From the NCBI RefSeq assembly GCF_036409155.1, contig NZ_JAZGLW010000001.1, forward strand, positions 1,364,001 through 1,428,000: a stretch of 64,000 nt of DNA, written 5' to 3'. Shown here one piece after another: positions 43,316 to 51,454 of the stretch. How positions within the stretch are numbered: position 1 is the stretch's first letter; each line of letters begins with the position of its first letter. A program made the translations under genes and the position numbers. The stretch is from Mycobacterium sp. 050128 (GTDB taxonomy: Bacteria > Actinomycetota > Actinomycetes > Mycobacteriales > Mycobacteriaceae). The notes beneath the pieces were generated by a model that had not been told where the DNA came from, did no database searches, and saw nothing but the letters and a program-made list of their open reading frames with translations.

Positions 43316-43693
43316 GTGACGACCGCGTCGAATCCGTGTGGTGACGAACAGGGGCAGCTACCGCACCGGTTGTACATGCGATATCAGATCGTCGGCCAGC
43401 GGCGGGCGCGACGGATGTGCCGGTCTTTCGCGGACGTGGGTGTCGACACCGGTCCGGTTCGTCTGCAGCAGATGCTCGCGGGCATGCCCGTCACCGAAGA
43501 AGAAATGACCGACGTCAATTTCGCTCTCATCGCGACCCAGATCAAGCGCGACGAGCGCAACGCGAAACGCAAGCAACTCCAGCGCCAGGGCACCCGCTCG
43601 CTGATGTTCGCGGGGATGATTCTGCTGGTGCTGAACTTCTTGTTCTGCCTGGCCTACCTGATGCTCAACCTGACCGACCAGGCCCCGCTGTAA
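43316..43693 (+). CDS. Small protein with C-terminal membrane helix, paralog 2
   Basis: 125 residues, related to the protein at 32314 (shared RARRMCRSFADVGVDTGPVRL-like centre, then a hydrophobic helix SLMFAGMILLVLNFLFCLAY). Function unknown. The GTG at 43316 lies 48 bp after the Rieske gene, so it could be in the same transcript. It converges on the methyltransferase gene, with an inverted-repeat element between them. Confidence 0.72.
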   Translation: MTTASNPCGDEQGQLPHRLYMRYQIVGQRRARRMCRSFADVGVDTGPVRLQQMLAGMPVTEEEMTDVNFALIATQIKRDERNAKRKQLQRQGTRSLMFAGMILLVLNFLFCLAYLMLNLTDQAPL

Positions 43694-43712
43694 CGCTGTA
43701 GTCCCGTTCGTC

Positions 43713-43767
43713 GAGTGTGCGTTCAGTGCGGCGACACGCCGACGCCAGCCGGCGTGATCGCACACTC
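43713..43767. repeat. 55-bp inverted-repeat element, copy 1
   Basis: GAGTGTGCG (43713-43721) and CGCACACTC (43759-43767) flank a 37-bp centre that has its own CACGCCG/CGGCGTG hairpin. The same arms and 37-bp spacing recur at 50300-50354. It sits between convergent genes and could act as a bidirectional terminator or be a small interspersed repeat. Confidence 0.65.
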
Positions 43768-43798
43768 AAAGCCGTTGTCGCACAGCAGCAGCGTTAGG

Positions 43799-44398
43799 TC
43801 AGGCAGCCCTGCGAAAGCGCACGATGTCGTGCCATCGATTGCCGGTCGCTTGCCCGAATTCGAAGTTCTCGGGCTCGACAAGATCGCGCAATTCCCGCAC
43901 GCTCATCCGGTCCGGGTCCGGAAACGCTTCGGCGAACACGAGTTGCCCTCCCGGCTTCAGCACCCGGCCCAGGGAACGGATGCAGGCCGGCTTGTCGGGC
44001 ACCTCGCCGATCACGGCCGCCAGGAACGCGACGTCGAAAGTGTCATCGGGGTAAGGAAATCCGTCGCTCGCCTCACCCGTTGTAAAGCCGACGTCGTGGA
44101 ATCCGGCCCGCTCGAGCTGCCGCCGCGCCTTGTCCAGCATCTCGGGTTGAAGGTCGAACAGGTCGAGCCGGCCGTAAGTGAGCCGACGAGCGATCTGCAC
44201 ACTGTAGAAGCCCGGGCCGGGCCCGACTTCGAGCACGTGCTCGGAACCGGTGAGGCCGATGCTGTCGACCTTGCGTGCCGGGTTGGACAGCGTCCGGCGG
44301 ACCGGATTGTTGAGAAAGAATGCCGCCTGATGCGGATAGGGAGCGGCGCCTTGGTGGCGGCGCTTGTGGAGCAGAGCATCCATCCAGGTCGTCGACAT
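43799..44398 (-). CDS. Class I SAM-dependent methyltransferase
   Basis: About 199 residues. Motif I is VLEVGPGPGFYSVQIA (residues near 55-70), followed by an acidic FDLQPEML block and RVLKPGGQLVFAE, the usual motif III/post-III region. It is similar to UbiE-like lipid or small-molecule methyltransferases. The ATG at 44398 has AGGAG 7 nt upstream. A perfect 14-bp palindrome lies 26 bp upstream of the start and may be its operator. The substrate is unknown. Confidence 0.8.
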   Translation of the reverse strand: MSTTWMDALLHKRRHQGAAPYPHQAAFFLNNPVRRTLSNPARKVDSIGLTGSEHVLEVGPGPGFYSVQIARRLTYGRLDLFDLQPEMLDKARRQLERAGFHDVGFTTGEASDGFPYPDDTFDVAFLAAVIGEVPDKPACIRSLGRVLKPGGQLVFAEAFPDPDRMSVRELRDLVEPENFEFGQATGNRWHDIVRFRRAA

Positions 44399-44423
44399 CG
44401 CGTCTCCTAACTCGTCGTTGAAG

Positions 44424-44437
44424 TTAGGGTACCCTAA
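44424..44437. promoter_or_regulatory. Perfect palindrome upstream of the methyltransferase
   Basis: TTAGGGTACCCTAA is a perfect 14-bp dyad, 26-39 bp before the ATG. TTAGG/CCTAA half-sites recall iron-regulator boxes, but it is shorter than the 19-bp IdeR consensus. Confidence 0.6.
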
Positions 44438-44505
44438 GTAAATGCCCGGCGCTAGCCCTCTTCCGCGCTAAACCGGTTGGCCTGCTGGATATTTCATTTA
44501 GCGAT

Positions 44506-45834
44506 TCAAGCGGGACCGCGGCCGTCGCCTGCCAACTTGAGCAGAAGTCGGGTTCCGCCCAGCGGACTGGCGTGCAGGGATGCCTCCCCGCCGTGCAATT
44601 CTGCCTGTTGGGCAACCAGCGCCAGCCCCAGTCCGGAACCCGACCGCGATGCCGTCGAACCGCGGGAGAAGCGTTCGAATACCGCGGTGCGTTCGGATTC
44701 TGGGACGCCGGTGCCGTCGTCGTCGATCGCGATTTCGACGCCTTCACCCGAACTGCTCACCGCGAGTTTAATCGTCGATGCACCACCGTGTTTGACGGCA
44801 TTGGCGATGGCGTTGTCGATCACCAGCCGCAGGCCCGTAGGCAATCCCACCATCAAAACGGTGGGCGACGGTACCAGCGACACCTCCACGTCGGGGTAGA
44901 TGCGAAGCGCGTCGTGCGCGGCGCGATCCAGAAGCTCGGTGATGTCGAACGGGACGAAGTCGTCGACGGTGGTCAGCTCGCCCTGCGCCAGCCTTTCCAG
45001 CGCGGTCAGCGTCGCTTCGATGCGGCTCTGGGTACGGATGACGTCGCCGATGACCTCACTGCGCTGCTCGGCGGCCAGTTCCAAGGTGGACAGCACCTCG
45101 AGGTTGGTGCGCATCGCGGTCAGCGGCGTGCGCAGCTCGTGGGAGGCGACGGCGGCGAAGTCGCGAGCCGACTCGAGTGCTGCCTTGGTGCGTTGCTGCT
45201 CGTTGCCGATGCGGTCCAGCATCTGCTCGACCGCCTCGGCGATCTCGACGGCCTCCCGCACGCCGCGGACCTGAACCTCGTCGGGGCTGGACTGCGCATT
45301 GATGGCGCGGGCTTGCCGGGCCAGCAGCACGAAGGGATTGACCATGATCAACGAGATCACCCAGCCGACCAGGAAAGTGCCGGTGATCACGCCGGCGCAG
45401 ATCAACAACACCCGCAGGTGCAGTTCGTTGATCCGATGCTGAGCCTCGGCCAGCGGCGCGGCGAGCGCAATCGATACCGGACCCGCGTTGAAGGTACGGA
45501 CGCGGTACTGCACGCCGTTGATCGTGGTGTTCGCGTAGCCGTTGGCGAGTTGGGGCAAGACGATGTCGCTGGGCACTGCCACGGTCAGGGCCCCGATGCG
45601 GGCGGTGCGCACCAGATTGCCATCCGGCGAGGGCCGGTCGGGAGTGCTCTGGCGGCCGCTGCTGAGCAGGGTGTTGATATCGCCGAGGCTGCTCACGGAG
45701 TCCAGGCGGCGGTCGAGCTGGCTGTATTGATCGTTGGTGACGCCCACCCAGACCCATACACCCAGCGTGACGACGAGAGCGATCACGCCCAATTGCGCAA
45801 CGATGACGATGGTACGCAAAGACAAGACACGCAT
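44506..45834 (-). CDS. PrrB-like sensor histidine kinase (orphan)
   Basis: About 442 residues. An N-terminal membrane segment, a sensor region, a second membrane segment and HAMP-like linker precede the H-box (SHELRTPLTAMRT, His at about 232) and the kinase domain with NAIANAVKHGGA, DDDGTGVPE and GSGLGLALV. The sequence is strikingly close to M. tuberculosis PrrB from the H-box to the C-terminus. Canonical prrB follows prrA, but here no response regulator is adjacent: the upstream neighbour is a flavin oxidase. It is therefore an orphan paralog or a rearranged copy. ATG at 45834, with TTG at 45855 as an alternative. Confidence 0.8.
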   Translation of the reverse strand: MRVLSLRTIVIVAQLGVIALVVTLGVWVWVGVTNDQYSQLDRRLDSVSSLGDINTLLSSGRQSTPDRPSPDGNLVRTARIGALTVAVPSDIVLPQLANGYANTTINGVQYRVRTFNAGPVSIALAAPLAEAQHRINELHLRVLLICAGVITGTFLVGWVISLIMVNPFVLLARQARAINAQSSPDEVQVRGVREAVEIAEAVEQMLDRIGNEQQRTKAALESARDFAAVASHELRTPLTAMRTNLEVLSTLELAAEQRSEVIGDVIRTQSRIEATLTALERLAQGELTTVDDFVPFDITELLDRAAHDALRIYPDVEVSLVPSPTVLMVGLPTGLRLVIDNAIANAVKHGGASTIKLAVSSSGEGVEIAIDDDGTGVPESERTAVFERFSRGSTASRSGSGLGLALVAQQAELHGGEASLHASPLGGTRLLLKLAGDGRGPA

Positions 45835-46003
45835 CGGCAGTCGAATTCTTCTCAACGCGCGAATGGTGGGCTCCCTTGCTGAACTACTACTGCTTCGCGA
45901 CCATCATGGCCCATTGATCGTCCACTGGACCGCTCGACCGCGTGACACAAAAGACGCGTTCCAATACGCATCTGAAATCGCCTGCGGTGCAGAAACTTTC
46001 GAT

Positions 46004-46951
46004 TCATGCAAGATTCAACTCGACGGGTAGCCCCTCGCTGCAAGCGGCCTCGGCGAGCAGCTCCCCGAGCAACGGCCCGAACTTCATCAGGTTGTTGCCG
46101 ACGAAGCCAACCACACGGCCGCGGCGCACCGCCTTCCACCCATCCCCGCCCGCGTCGAGCCACGGTGCGTGCACCGTGAAGCAATCCACCTGGCCCACCG
46201 GCGACAGCGACGGGAAGAGCGCGCGCACCCTGGGCGGCTCCGGTATCGGCTGACCGAACGCCCATTGGCCCGTGCTGCCCAGTGGCAGCCCGTAGCCCTC
46301 GGGTGCCGCCAGGCAGGCGGCGCCGGTGGCATCGGCGCCCTCGTACGTGTAGCGGGTGTGCGGGGTGAGCTCGACATCGAGCGGGCCCAGCAGGTCCGGT
46401 GTCTGGGCTCCCACGCACACCAGAACTTGGTCGCCCCGCGTCACGGTGCCATCCGCGAGACGGACCGAGCCGTCGTCGCCGAGCGAGACAACCTGGCCGC
46501 GCCTGATCTCCACCTTGGCCGCCAAGGCGCTCAGAGCACGGCGAATGCGTAGGCTGCCGCCGAGCGGATCGAAGATCCCGGTCTGCCAGGGCGGCGTGAC
46601 AAACGGTATCCGGGCCTGGATCTGGTCGCGGTCGAGCCAGCAGAATTCGGCGCCGGCCTCCGTCATCGCCGTTGCGGTCTCCTCGGGCGGGGCCGCCGCG
46701 ACGAAGCCCTCGGAACCGAGCAGCCGCCCCACCTCGAGCTCGCTCTCCCAACGCTGCCAGCCGGCGCGGGCAGCGATGGCCAGCCGGCACAGCGCTGGGC
46801 GCTGATGGGCGATGCGGAAGATCCGCGCCAGACCCGCGGACAGTTCGGAGAACGGTTCGCCGCGTTCGAACACAACCGTCGGCTCACCGCGTCTGGTCAA
46901 CTCATAGGCGGCGGCGAGACCACATATTCCCGCGCCAACGACAATGATCAC
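46004..46951 (-). CDS. FAD-dependent oxidoreductase (DAO-type)
   Basis: About 315 residues. The GXGXXG FAD loop VGAGICGLAAAYE is at the N-terminus, with a middle TPHTRYTYEGAD and late RVVGFVGNNLMKFGPLLGELLAEA typical of the amine/amino-acid oxidase (sarcosine-oxidase-like) group. The GTG at 46951 has GGAGG upstream. It is 25 bp after the selB stop on the same strand, so it may be the fourth gene of the sel operon, though no selenium link is evident. Confidence 0.72.
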   Translation of the reverse strand: MIIVVGAGICGLAAAYELTRRGEPTVVFERGEPFSELSAGLARIFRIAHQRPALCRLAIAARAGWQRWESELEVGRLLGSEGFVAAAPPEETATAMTEAGAEFCWLDRDQIQARIPFVTPPWQTGIFDPLGGSLRIRRALSALAAKVEIRRGQVVSLGDDGSVRLADGTVTRGDQVLVCVGAQTPDLLGPLDVELTPHTRYTYEGADATGAACLAAPEGYGLPLGSTGQWAFGQPIPEPPRVRALFPSLSPVGQVDCFTVHAPWLDAGGDGWKAVRRGRVVGFVGNNLMKFGPLLGELLAEAACSEGLPVELNLA

Positions 46952-46976
46952 CTAAATACCTCCCCCACAATGGGAT

Positions 46977-48767
46977 TCATCGCAGCACCTCGCGATGACC
47001 GGCGTCGAGTCGGCGGGTCCAGCCCCGCGCGTCGAGGTGTTCCAACAACGGAATCGCCACCCGCCGGGTGGTGTTGAGGGCTTGGCGCGCTTGGCTGGTG
47101 GTGAACGGCTGCTCCAGCCGGGCCAACTCCCGCATAGCCAAAGCCGGTGCGGTGGGCAACAATACGACGCCGTCGCGCAGCCGCAGCACCCGCCCGGCCC
47201 GCTCGGCCGCGGCCAGTTCGCGGGCGGACAGCTGCAGCGCCGACAGATCGTCGGCCTCCGGCGCGCGGAAGGGCTCGGCCCGCAGTCGCGCTTCCAGTTC
47301 GCCCACGGCGGCCTCGGCCAACCCGAGGTCGTCGCGAGCGCCGGGCACCCGGATGTGGCCGCCCCGCTGCTCAAGTCCCGCGTCGCGGGTGACCGCGTCG
47401 AGCAGCGACTCGTCCGGCAGGGCCAGCAGGTCACGCGCGCCACCGCGAGATAGCCCTTCTGCCAACGGGTCTCGCGCATGCAGTTCCTCGACCGCGGCCC
47501 TTAGACGCTGCTGCCAGGCCTCGTACGTCGCGGCGTGCACCCACCAGCCGTCGAGCACCCGCACGCTCTCGGGTGTCGCTGATGATAGGAACCCCAGACG
47601 GCGCAGATGGCTCTCCCGCACCGCGCCGCGGCGCGCCACCTCGGCGCCGACGTCGCCGGCCGCGTCCATCGCACTCAGCGCCGCGGCCCGACGGGTTCCG
47701 TCACCGCGCCGCCGCAGCACCGGAGGATCGGCGTCGAGCACCAGGGCGCCGCCCAGGACCCGCTGGCCGCCCGGGTCGCGCAGCACCAATCGGTCGCCGA
47801 GCACCAGCGGCAGTGCCCGGTCGAGCGTGAGCCGGCCATGGTCGTCGTCGAACGGCCGCATCCGCGCGGGCACGGCCGCGGTACCGACGTGGACGACCAG
47901 CCGGGCGGCAGCCTCGGTCAACGGGCCGCCGGCGGTGCGGCGAATGTCGAGTGTGCCGGTGCTCGCCCACGCTCCAGGGGTGACCAGCGCGCTCCCACGG
48001 TGGATGACGTCGCGCGAGACGCCACGCAGGTTCAGCGCGACCCGCGCCACCGGCCCCAGCGTCGGGTAGGGCTCGCCGCGGCTCTGCAAACCGCGGATCA
48101 CCACCGATTGCGGCCGGTCCGCGCCGAGCACGTTCAACCGATCGCCGCGCGCCACGGTGCCCGCCGCGAGCGTGCCGGTCACGACGGTGCCCGCGCCGGT
48201 GATCGTGAAGGAGCGATCGACCCACAACCGCACCCGGGCGGTGGTTTCGGGCGCGGGCAGCTGCTCCAAGACGCGATCGAGGGTGGCACGCAATTCGGTC
48301 AGCCCGGTCCCGTCGACCGCCGACACGACGACGCCGGGTGCATCCCGCAGCCCGGTGCCGGCCAGCTCGTCACGTGACTGCGCCAGCACCTCGGTGGCAC
48401 GGTCCGGCGCGCGGTCGGCACGGGTCACCACGATCAGGCCGTGCCGGATGCCCAGCGCCGCGAGCGCGTCGCGGTGGTCGCCGGACTGCGCCTGCCAACC
48501 CTCGTCCGCGGCCACGACAAAGCAGACCACCGGCGCGGGGCCGAGGCCGGCCAGCGTGTTGGCCAGGAAGCGCTGGTGTCCGGGCACGTCGACAAAGGCC
48601 ACCTCGCGGCCCGACGGCAGGGTGGTCCAGGCGAAGCCGAGGTCGACGGTCAGGCCGCGGCGTCGCTCCTCCTCCCACCGGTCGGGCTCCATGCCGGTCA
48701 GGGCGCGGATCAGGGTGCTCTTGCCGTGGTCGACGTGGCCGGCGGTGGCCAGGACGTGGGTGCTCAG
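46977..48767 (-). CDS. selB: Selenocysteine-specific elongation factor SelB
   Basis: About 596 residues, close to E. coli SelB (614). G1 is GHVDHGKST, G3 is DVPGH and G4 is TRAD. C-terminal winged-helix repeats for SECIS binding are seen in EARLRAEPFRAPEADDLS and later. It delivers selenocysteinyl-tRNA to UGA codons with a SECIS. The start is unusual: no ATG, GTG or TTG exists in frame between the TTG at 48863 (inside selA) and the G1 loop, so I use the CTG at 48767, overlapping the selA stop (CTGA). The TTG would add 32 residues. Confidence 0.85.
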   Translation of the reverse strand: MSTHVLATAGHVDHGKSTLIRALTGMEPDRWEEERRRGLTVDLGFAWTTLPSGREVAFVDVPGHQRFLANTLAGLGPAPVVCFVVAADEGWQAQSGDHRDALAALGIRHGLIVVTRADRAPDRATEVLAQSRDELAGTGLRDAPGVVVSAVDGTGLTELRATLDRVLEQLPAPETTARVRLWVDRSFTITGAGTVVTGTLAAGTVARGDRLNVLGADRPQSVVIRGLQSRGEPYPTLGPVARVALNLRGVSRDVIHRGSALVTPGAWASTGTLDIRRTAGGPLTEAAARLVVHVGTAAVPARMRPFDDDHGRLTLDRALPLVLGDRLVLRDPGGQRVLGGALVLDADPPVLRRRGDGTRRAAALSAMDAAGDVGAEVARRGAVRESHLRRLGFLSSATPESVRVLDGWWVHAATYEAWQQRLRAAVEELHARDPLAEGLSRGGARDLLALPDESLLDAVTRDAGLEQRGGHIRVPGARDDLGLAEAAVGELEARLRAEPFRAPEADDLSALQLSARELAAAERAGRVLRLRDGVVLLPTAPALAMRELARLEQPFTTSQARQALNTTRRVAIPLLEHLDARGWTRRLDAGHREVLR

Positions 48768-50083
48768 CGGTCCGCCTCGGACATTCCCGCCAGCGCGGCG
48801 CGCACCGCGTGCAGCAGACGGTCGTCGTCGGACTCGGGGATGCAGCGCAGATCCACCAGGCAAGCGCCGTCGTGTACCCGCGGCAGCACCGCCGGGTCGC
48901 CCGCACGCAGGACGGCCGCCGCGGGCTCGGGCAGGCGGACGGCCCACCCGGGCAACGGCACGCCCGGGGCTCCACCGCCACCGACTCGGCCGTCGTGCGC
49001 GACGACGGACGCGCCGACCGCCGCCGCCAGACGCTGGGCACGCGCCCGCAGCCGTTCGGGATCGGCGTGCAGGGCCTGGGTGACCGGTGAGGTGCCGGCC
49101 CGGATCGTCGCCTCAAGCGCGGCGAGGGTGAGCTTGTCGGCTCGCACGGCGCGCGCCAGCGGATGACGCGCCATCCGGGTGACCACATCGCCGCGGCCGA
49201 GCACGATGCCCGCCTGCGGGCCGCCCAGCAGTTTGTCGCCGCTGGCGGTGATTACGTCAGCGCCCTCGGCCAGCGTGGTGGCGGCGTCCGGCTCGTCGGG
49301 CAGCAGCGGATCGGGCGCGAGCAGCCCGCTGCCGAGGTCGACGACCAAGGGCACGCACTTCTCGTCGGCCAACGCCCGCAGCTGGGACACCGCGACGGCG
49401 GAGGTGAATCCCTGCACCCGGAAATTGCTCTGGTGCACCTTGAGCACACATCCGGTCTGCGGCCCGATCGCGTCGGCGTAGTCCTTCAGGTGGGTGCGGT
49501 TGGTGGTTCCGACCTCACGCAGCCGGGCGCCGGTGGAGGCGATCAGGTCGGGCAGCCGGAATCCGGCACCGATCTCGATCAGCTCGCCGCGGCTCACCAC
49601 GACCTCACCGCCGGCCGCCAGCGCGGTGGTCGCCAGCACCAGCGCGGCGGCGCCGTTGTTGACCACCAGCGCGTCCTCGGCGCCGGGGCAGACATCCAGC
49701 AGCGCTTGGCGAAGGGCGACCGCGCGCTTCGAGCGGGTGCCCGTCGCGAGGTCGAGTTCCACGTCGACGTAGCCGCTCGCGGATACCAGCGCCTCGATCG
49801 CACTCGCGGCCAACGGCGCCCGGCCCAGGTTGGTGTGCACGACGACCCCGGTGGCGTTGAGCACCGGACGCAGCTTCGTGTTGCGGTGCGCGGCCAGCGA
49901 CGCCAGCACCGCGGCCTGCACCTGATCGGGCGGCAGGTCGCCGCGCCGGGCCCGGTCCTGGATGTCGCGCACCAGGTCCCTGACGGCGTGTTCGCCCAGC
50001 CGGTTTCGCGCCTCCTGCACCGGCGGAAGCGAAAGCAGTTGATCCGTGCGCGGAATCAGGCGGCGCGGGTCGACCTGTGTCAC
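48764..50083 (-). CDS. selA: L-seryl-tRNA(Sec) selenium transferase SelA
   Basis: About 439 residues, PLP-dependent. It converts seryl-tRNA-Sec to selenocysteinyl-tRNA using selenophosphate from SelD. The PLP lysine is Lys284 in SGDKLLGGPQAG, with NATGVVVHTNLGRAPL near residue 77 and VNNGAAAL as family blocks. The GTG at 50083 has GGAGG 4 nt upstream. It follows the tRNA-Sec gene by 30 bp and precedes selB with a 4-bp overlap, so selC-selA-selB form one unit. Confidence 0.92.
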   Translation of the reverse strand: MTQVDPRRLIPRTDQLLSLPPVQEARNRLGEHAVRDLVRDIQDRARRGDLPPDQVQAAVLASLAAHRNTKLRPVLNATGVVVHTNLGRAPLAASAIEALVSASGYVDVELDLATGTRSKRAVALRQALLDVCPGAEDALVVNNGAAALVLATTALAAGGEVVVSRGELIEIGAGFRLPDLIASTGARLREVGTTNRTHLKDYADAIGPQTGCVLKVHQSNFRVQGFTSAVAVSQLRALADEKCVPLVVDLGSGLLAPDPLLPDEPDAATTLAEGADVITASGDKLLGGPQAGIVLGRGDVVTRMARHPLARAVRADKLTLAALEATIRAGTSPVTQALHADPERLRARAQRLAAAVGASVVAHDGRVGGGGAPGVPLPGWAVRLPEPAAAVLRAGDPAVLPRVHDGACLVDLRCIPESDDDRLLHAVRAALAGMSEADR

Positions 50084-50113
50084 GTGCCTCCTCGGTCTCC
50101 TCGCGTCCAGTGC

Positions 50114-50209
50114 TGGCGGAGGCGGACGGGAATCGAACCCGCCAGACCGAGATACTCGATCTCACCGGTTTTGAAGACCGGGGGGACCACCAGGAACCCA
50201 AACGCCTCC
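50114..50209 (-). tRNA. selC: tRNA-Sec (anticodon TCA)
   Basis: 96-nt tRNA on the minus strand. The anticodon loop CTTCAAA with flanking CCGGT/ACCGG stem gives anticodon TCA. The long variable arm GAGAT/ATCTC around CGAGT is typical of tRNA-Sec. The T arm is CGGG-TTCGATT-CCCG. The acceptor is GGAGGCG with CGCCTCC, and the 3' GCCA is encoded. It lies 30 bp upstream of selA. Confidence 0.93.
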
Positions 50210-50299
50210 CTGCTCAAACTAGCGTGGTCAGCGCCGACGCCGAGTATTCCGTAGGCGGAGGTCACCTCCGCCGCAGTGGTCCGCTCGGGTCATGGCGTT

Positions 50300-50354
50300 G
50301 AGTGTGCGGGTGCGGCGGCCTGCCCCGGCGTGTCGCCGCCGTGGGCGCACACTC
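50300..50354. repeat. 55-bp inverted-repeat element, copy 2
   Basis: GAGTGTGCG and CGCACACTC with a 37-bp centre, as at 43713. Here the perfect arms extend to 13 bp (CGTTGAGTGTGCG, 50296-50308, and its complement 50346-50358). It lies in the 255-bp gap between the divergent selC and selD genes, where a terminator is not expected, so a repeat or regulatory role is possible. Confidence 0.65.
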
Positions 50355-50464
50355 AACGGCCCGAGACGTCCCGCGACGCCCAGCACACGAGTGTGGCGAC
50401 GTTGACCGTCGTCGCTGCGGGGCGGGCGGCCGGTGAGCCCACCCGCTCCTCGTAGGCTCGTGGC

Positions 50465-51448
50465 ATGACCCAGACGCAGACCCGCCTGACCGGCTATGCG
50501 CACGGCGGTGGCTGTGCCTGCAAGATCCCGCCCGGCGAGCTGGAAGAGGCGGTCCGCGGCCTGGCCGGACAGACCAGCGGGAACGTTCTGGTCGGCCTGG
50601 ACGACGGCGACGACGCGGCCGCGGTGTTAGTCGGCGACATCGCGGTGCTGTCCACGGCGGACTTCTTCACGCCGGTCGTCGACGACGCCTACGACTGGGG
50701 TCGGATCGCCGCAGCCAACGCGCTCTCCGACATCTACGCAATGGGCGGGCACCCGGTGGTCGCGATCAACCTGGTCGGCTGGCCGCGCGAGGTACTGCCA
50801 CTGGAGCTGATGACCGAGGTGCTGCGCGGCGGGCTGGCGGTGGCCTCGGAGGCCGGCTGCCCGGTGATCGGCGGTCACTCCATCGACGATCCCGAGCCGA
50901 AGTACGGCATGGCCGTGACCGGTGTGGCCGACCCGAATCGGTTGCTGCGCAACGACGCCGCCGAACCCGGGCTGCCGCTGACCCTCACCAAACCGCTGGG
51001 GGTCGGGCTGCTCAACAATCGGCACAAGCAGACCGGCGAGGTGTTCGCGGAAGCGATCGCGACGATGGCCCGGCTCAACCGCGACGCTGCCGAGGCCGCG
51101 GTGGCAAACGGTGTGCGCGCGGCCACGGATGTGACCGGCTTCGGGTTGCTCGGCCATCTCTACAAGATGTGCCGGGCCTCAAAGGTGGGCGCCGTCCTCG
51201 ACCGCTCCGCGGTGCCGGTGCTCGATGCCGGCCGGGCGGCGCTGCGTGACGGGTTCGTCTCCGGCGGGTCTCGGCGCAACCTCGATTGGGTGCGGCCGCA
51301 TCTGCGTCCCGGCCCCGGCATGACCGAGGACGATCTCCTGCTGCTCGCCGACGCGCAAACCTCGGGCGGCCTGCTCGTGGTGGGCGAACTACCCGGTCAC
51401 CCGGTGATCGGCCACACCGTCGCCGGCGAGGGCATCGAGGTCCGCTAG
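50465..51448 (+). CDS. selD: Selenide, water dikinase SelD (Cys form)
   Basis: About 327 residues. It makes selenophosphate from selenide and ATP. The active-site block GGGCACKI has Cys17 and Lys20, matching the E. coli enzyme, so it is not itself a selenoprotein. GHSIDDPEPKYGMAVTG and GGLLVVGELPG are further family blocks. ATG at 50465. It is divergent from selC-selA-selB and convergent with the formate dehydrogenase operon. Confidence 0.93.
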   Translation: MTQTQTRLTGYAHGGGCACKIPPGELEEAVRGLAGQTSGNVLVGLDDGDDAAAVLVGDIAVLSTADFFTPVVDDAYDWGRIAAANALSDIYAMGGHPVVAINLVGWPREVLPLELMTEVLRGGLAVASEAGCPVIGGHSIDDPEPKYGMAVTGVADPNRLLRNDAAEPGLPLTLTKPLGVGLLNNRHKQTGEVFAEAIATMARLNRDAAEAAVANGVRAATDVTGFGLLGHLYKMCRASKVGAVLDRSAVPVLDAGRAALRDGFVSGGSRRNLDWVRPHLRPGPGMTEDDLLLLADAQTSGGLLVVGELPGHPVIGHTVAGEGIEVR

Positions 51449-51454
51449 TCCGCT

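Noticed and set aside
44424..44437. A full IdeR iron box
   Set aside because: Only 14 bp match a perfect dyad; the IdeR consensus is 19 bp and the outer positions do not fit. Kept only as an unassigned palindrome.
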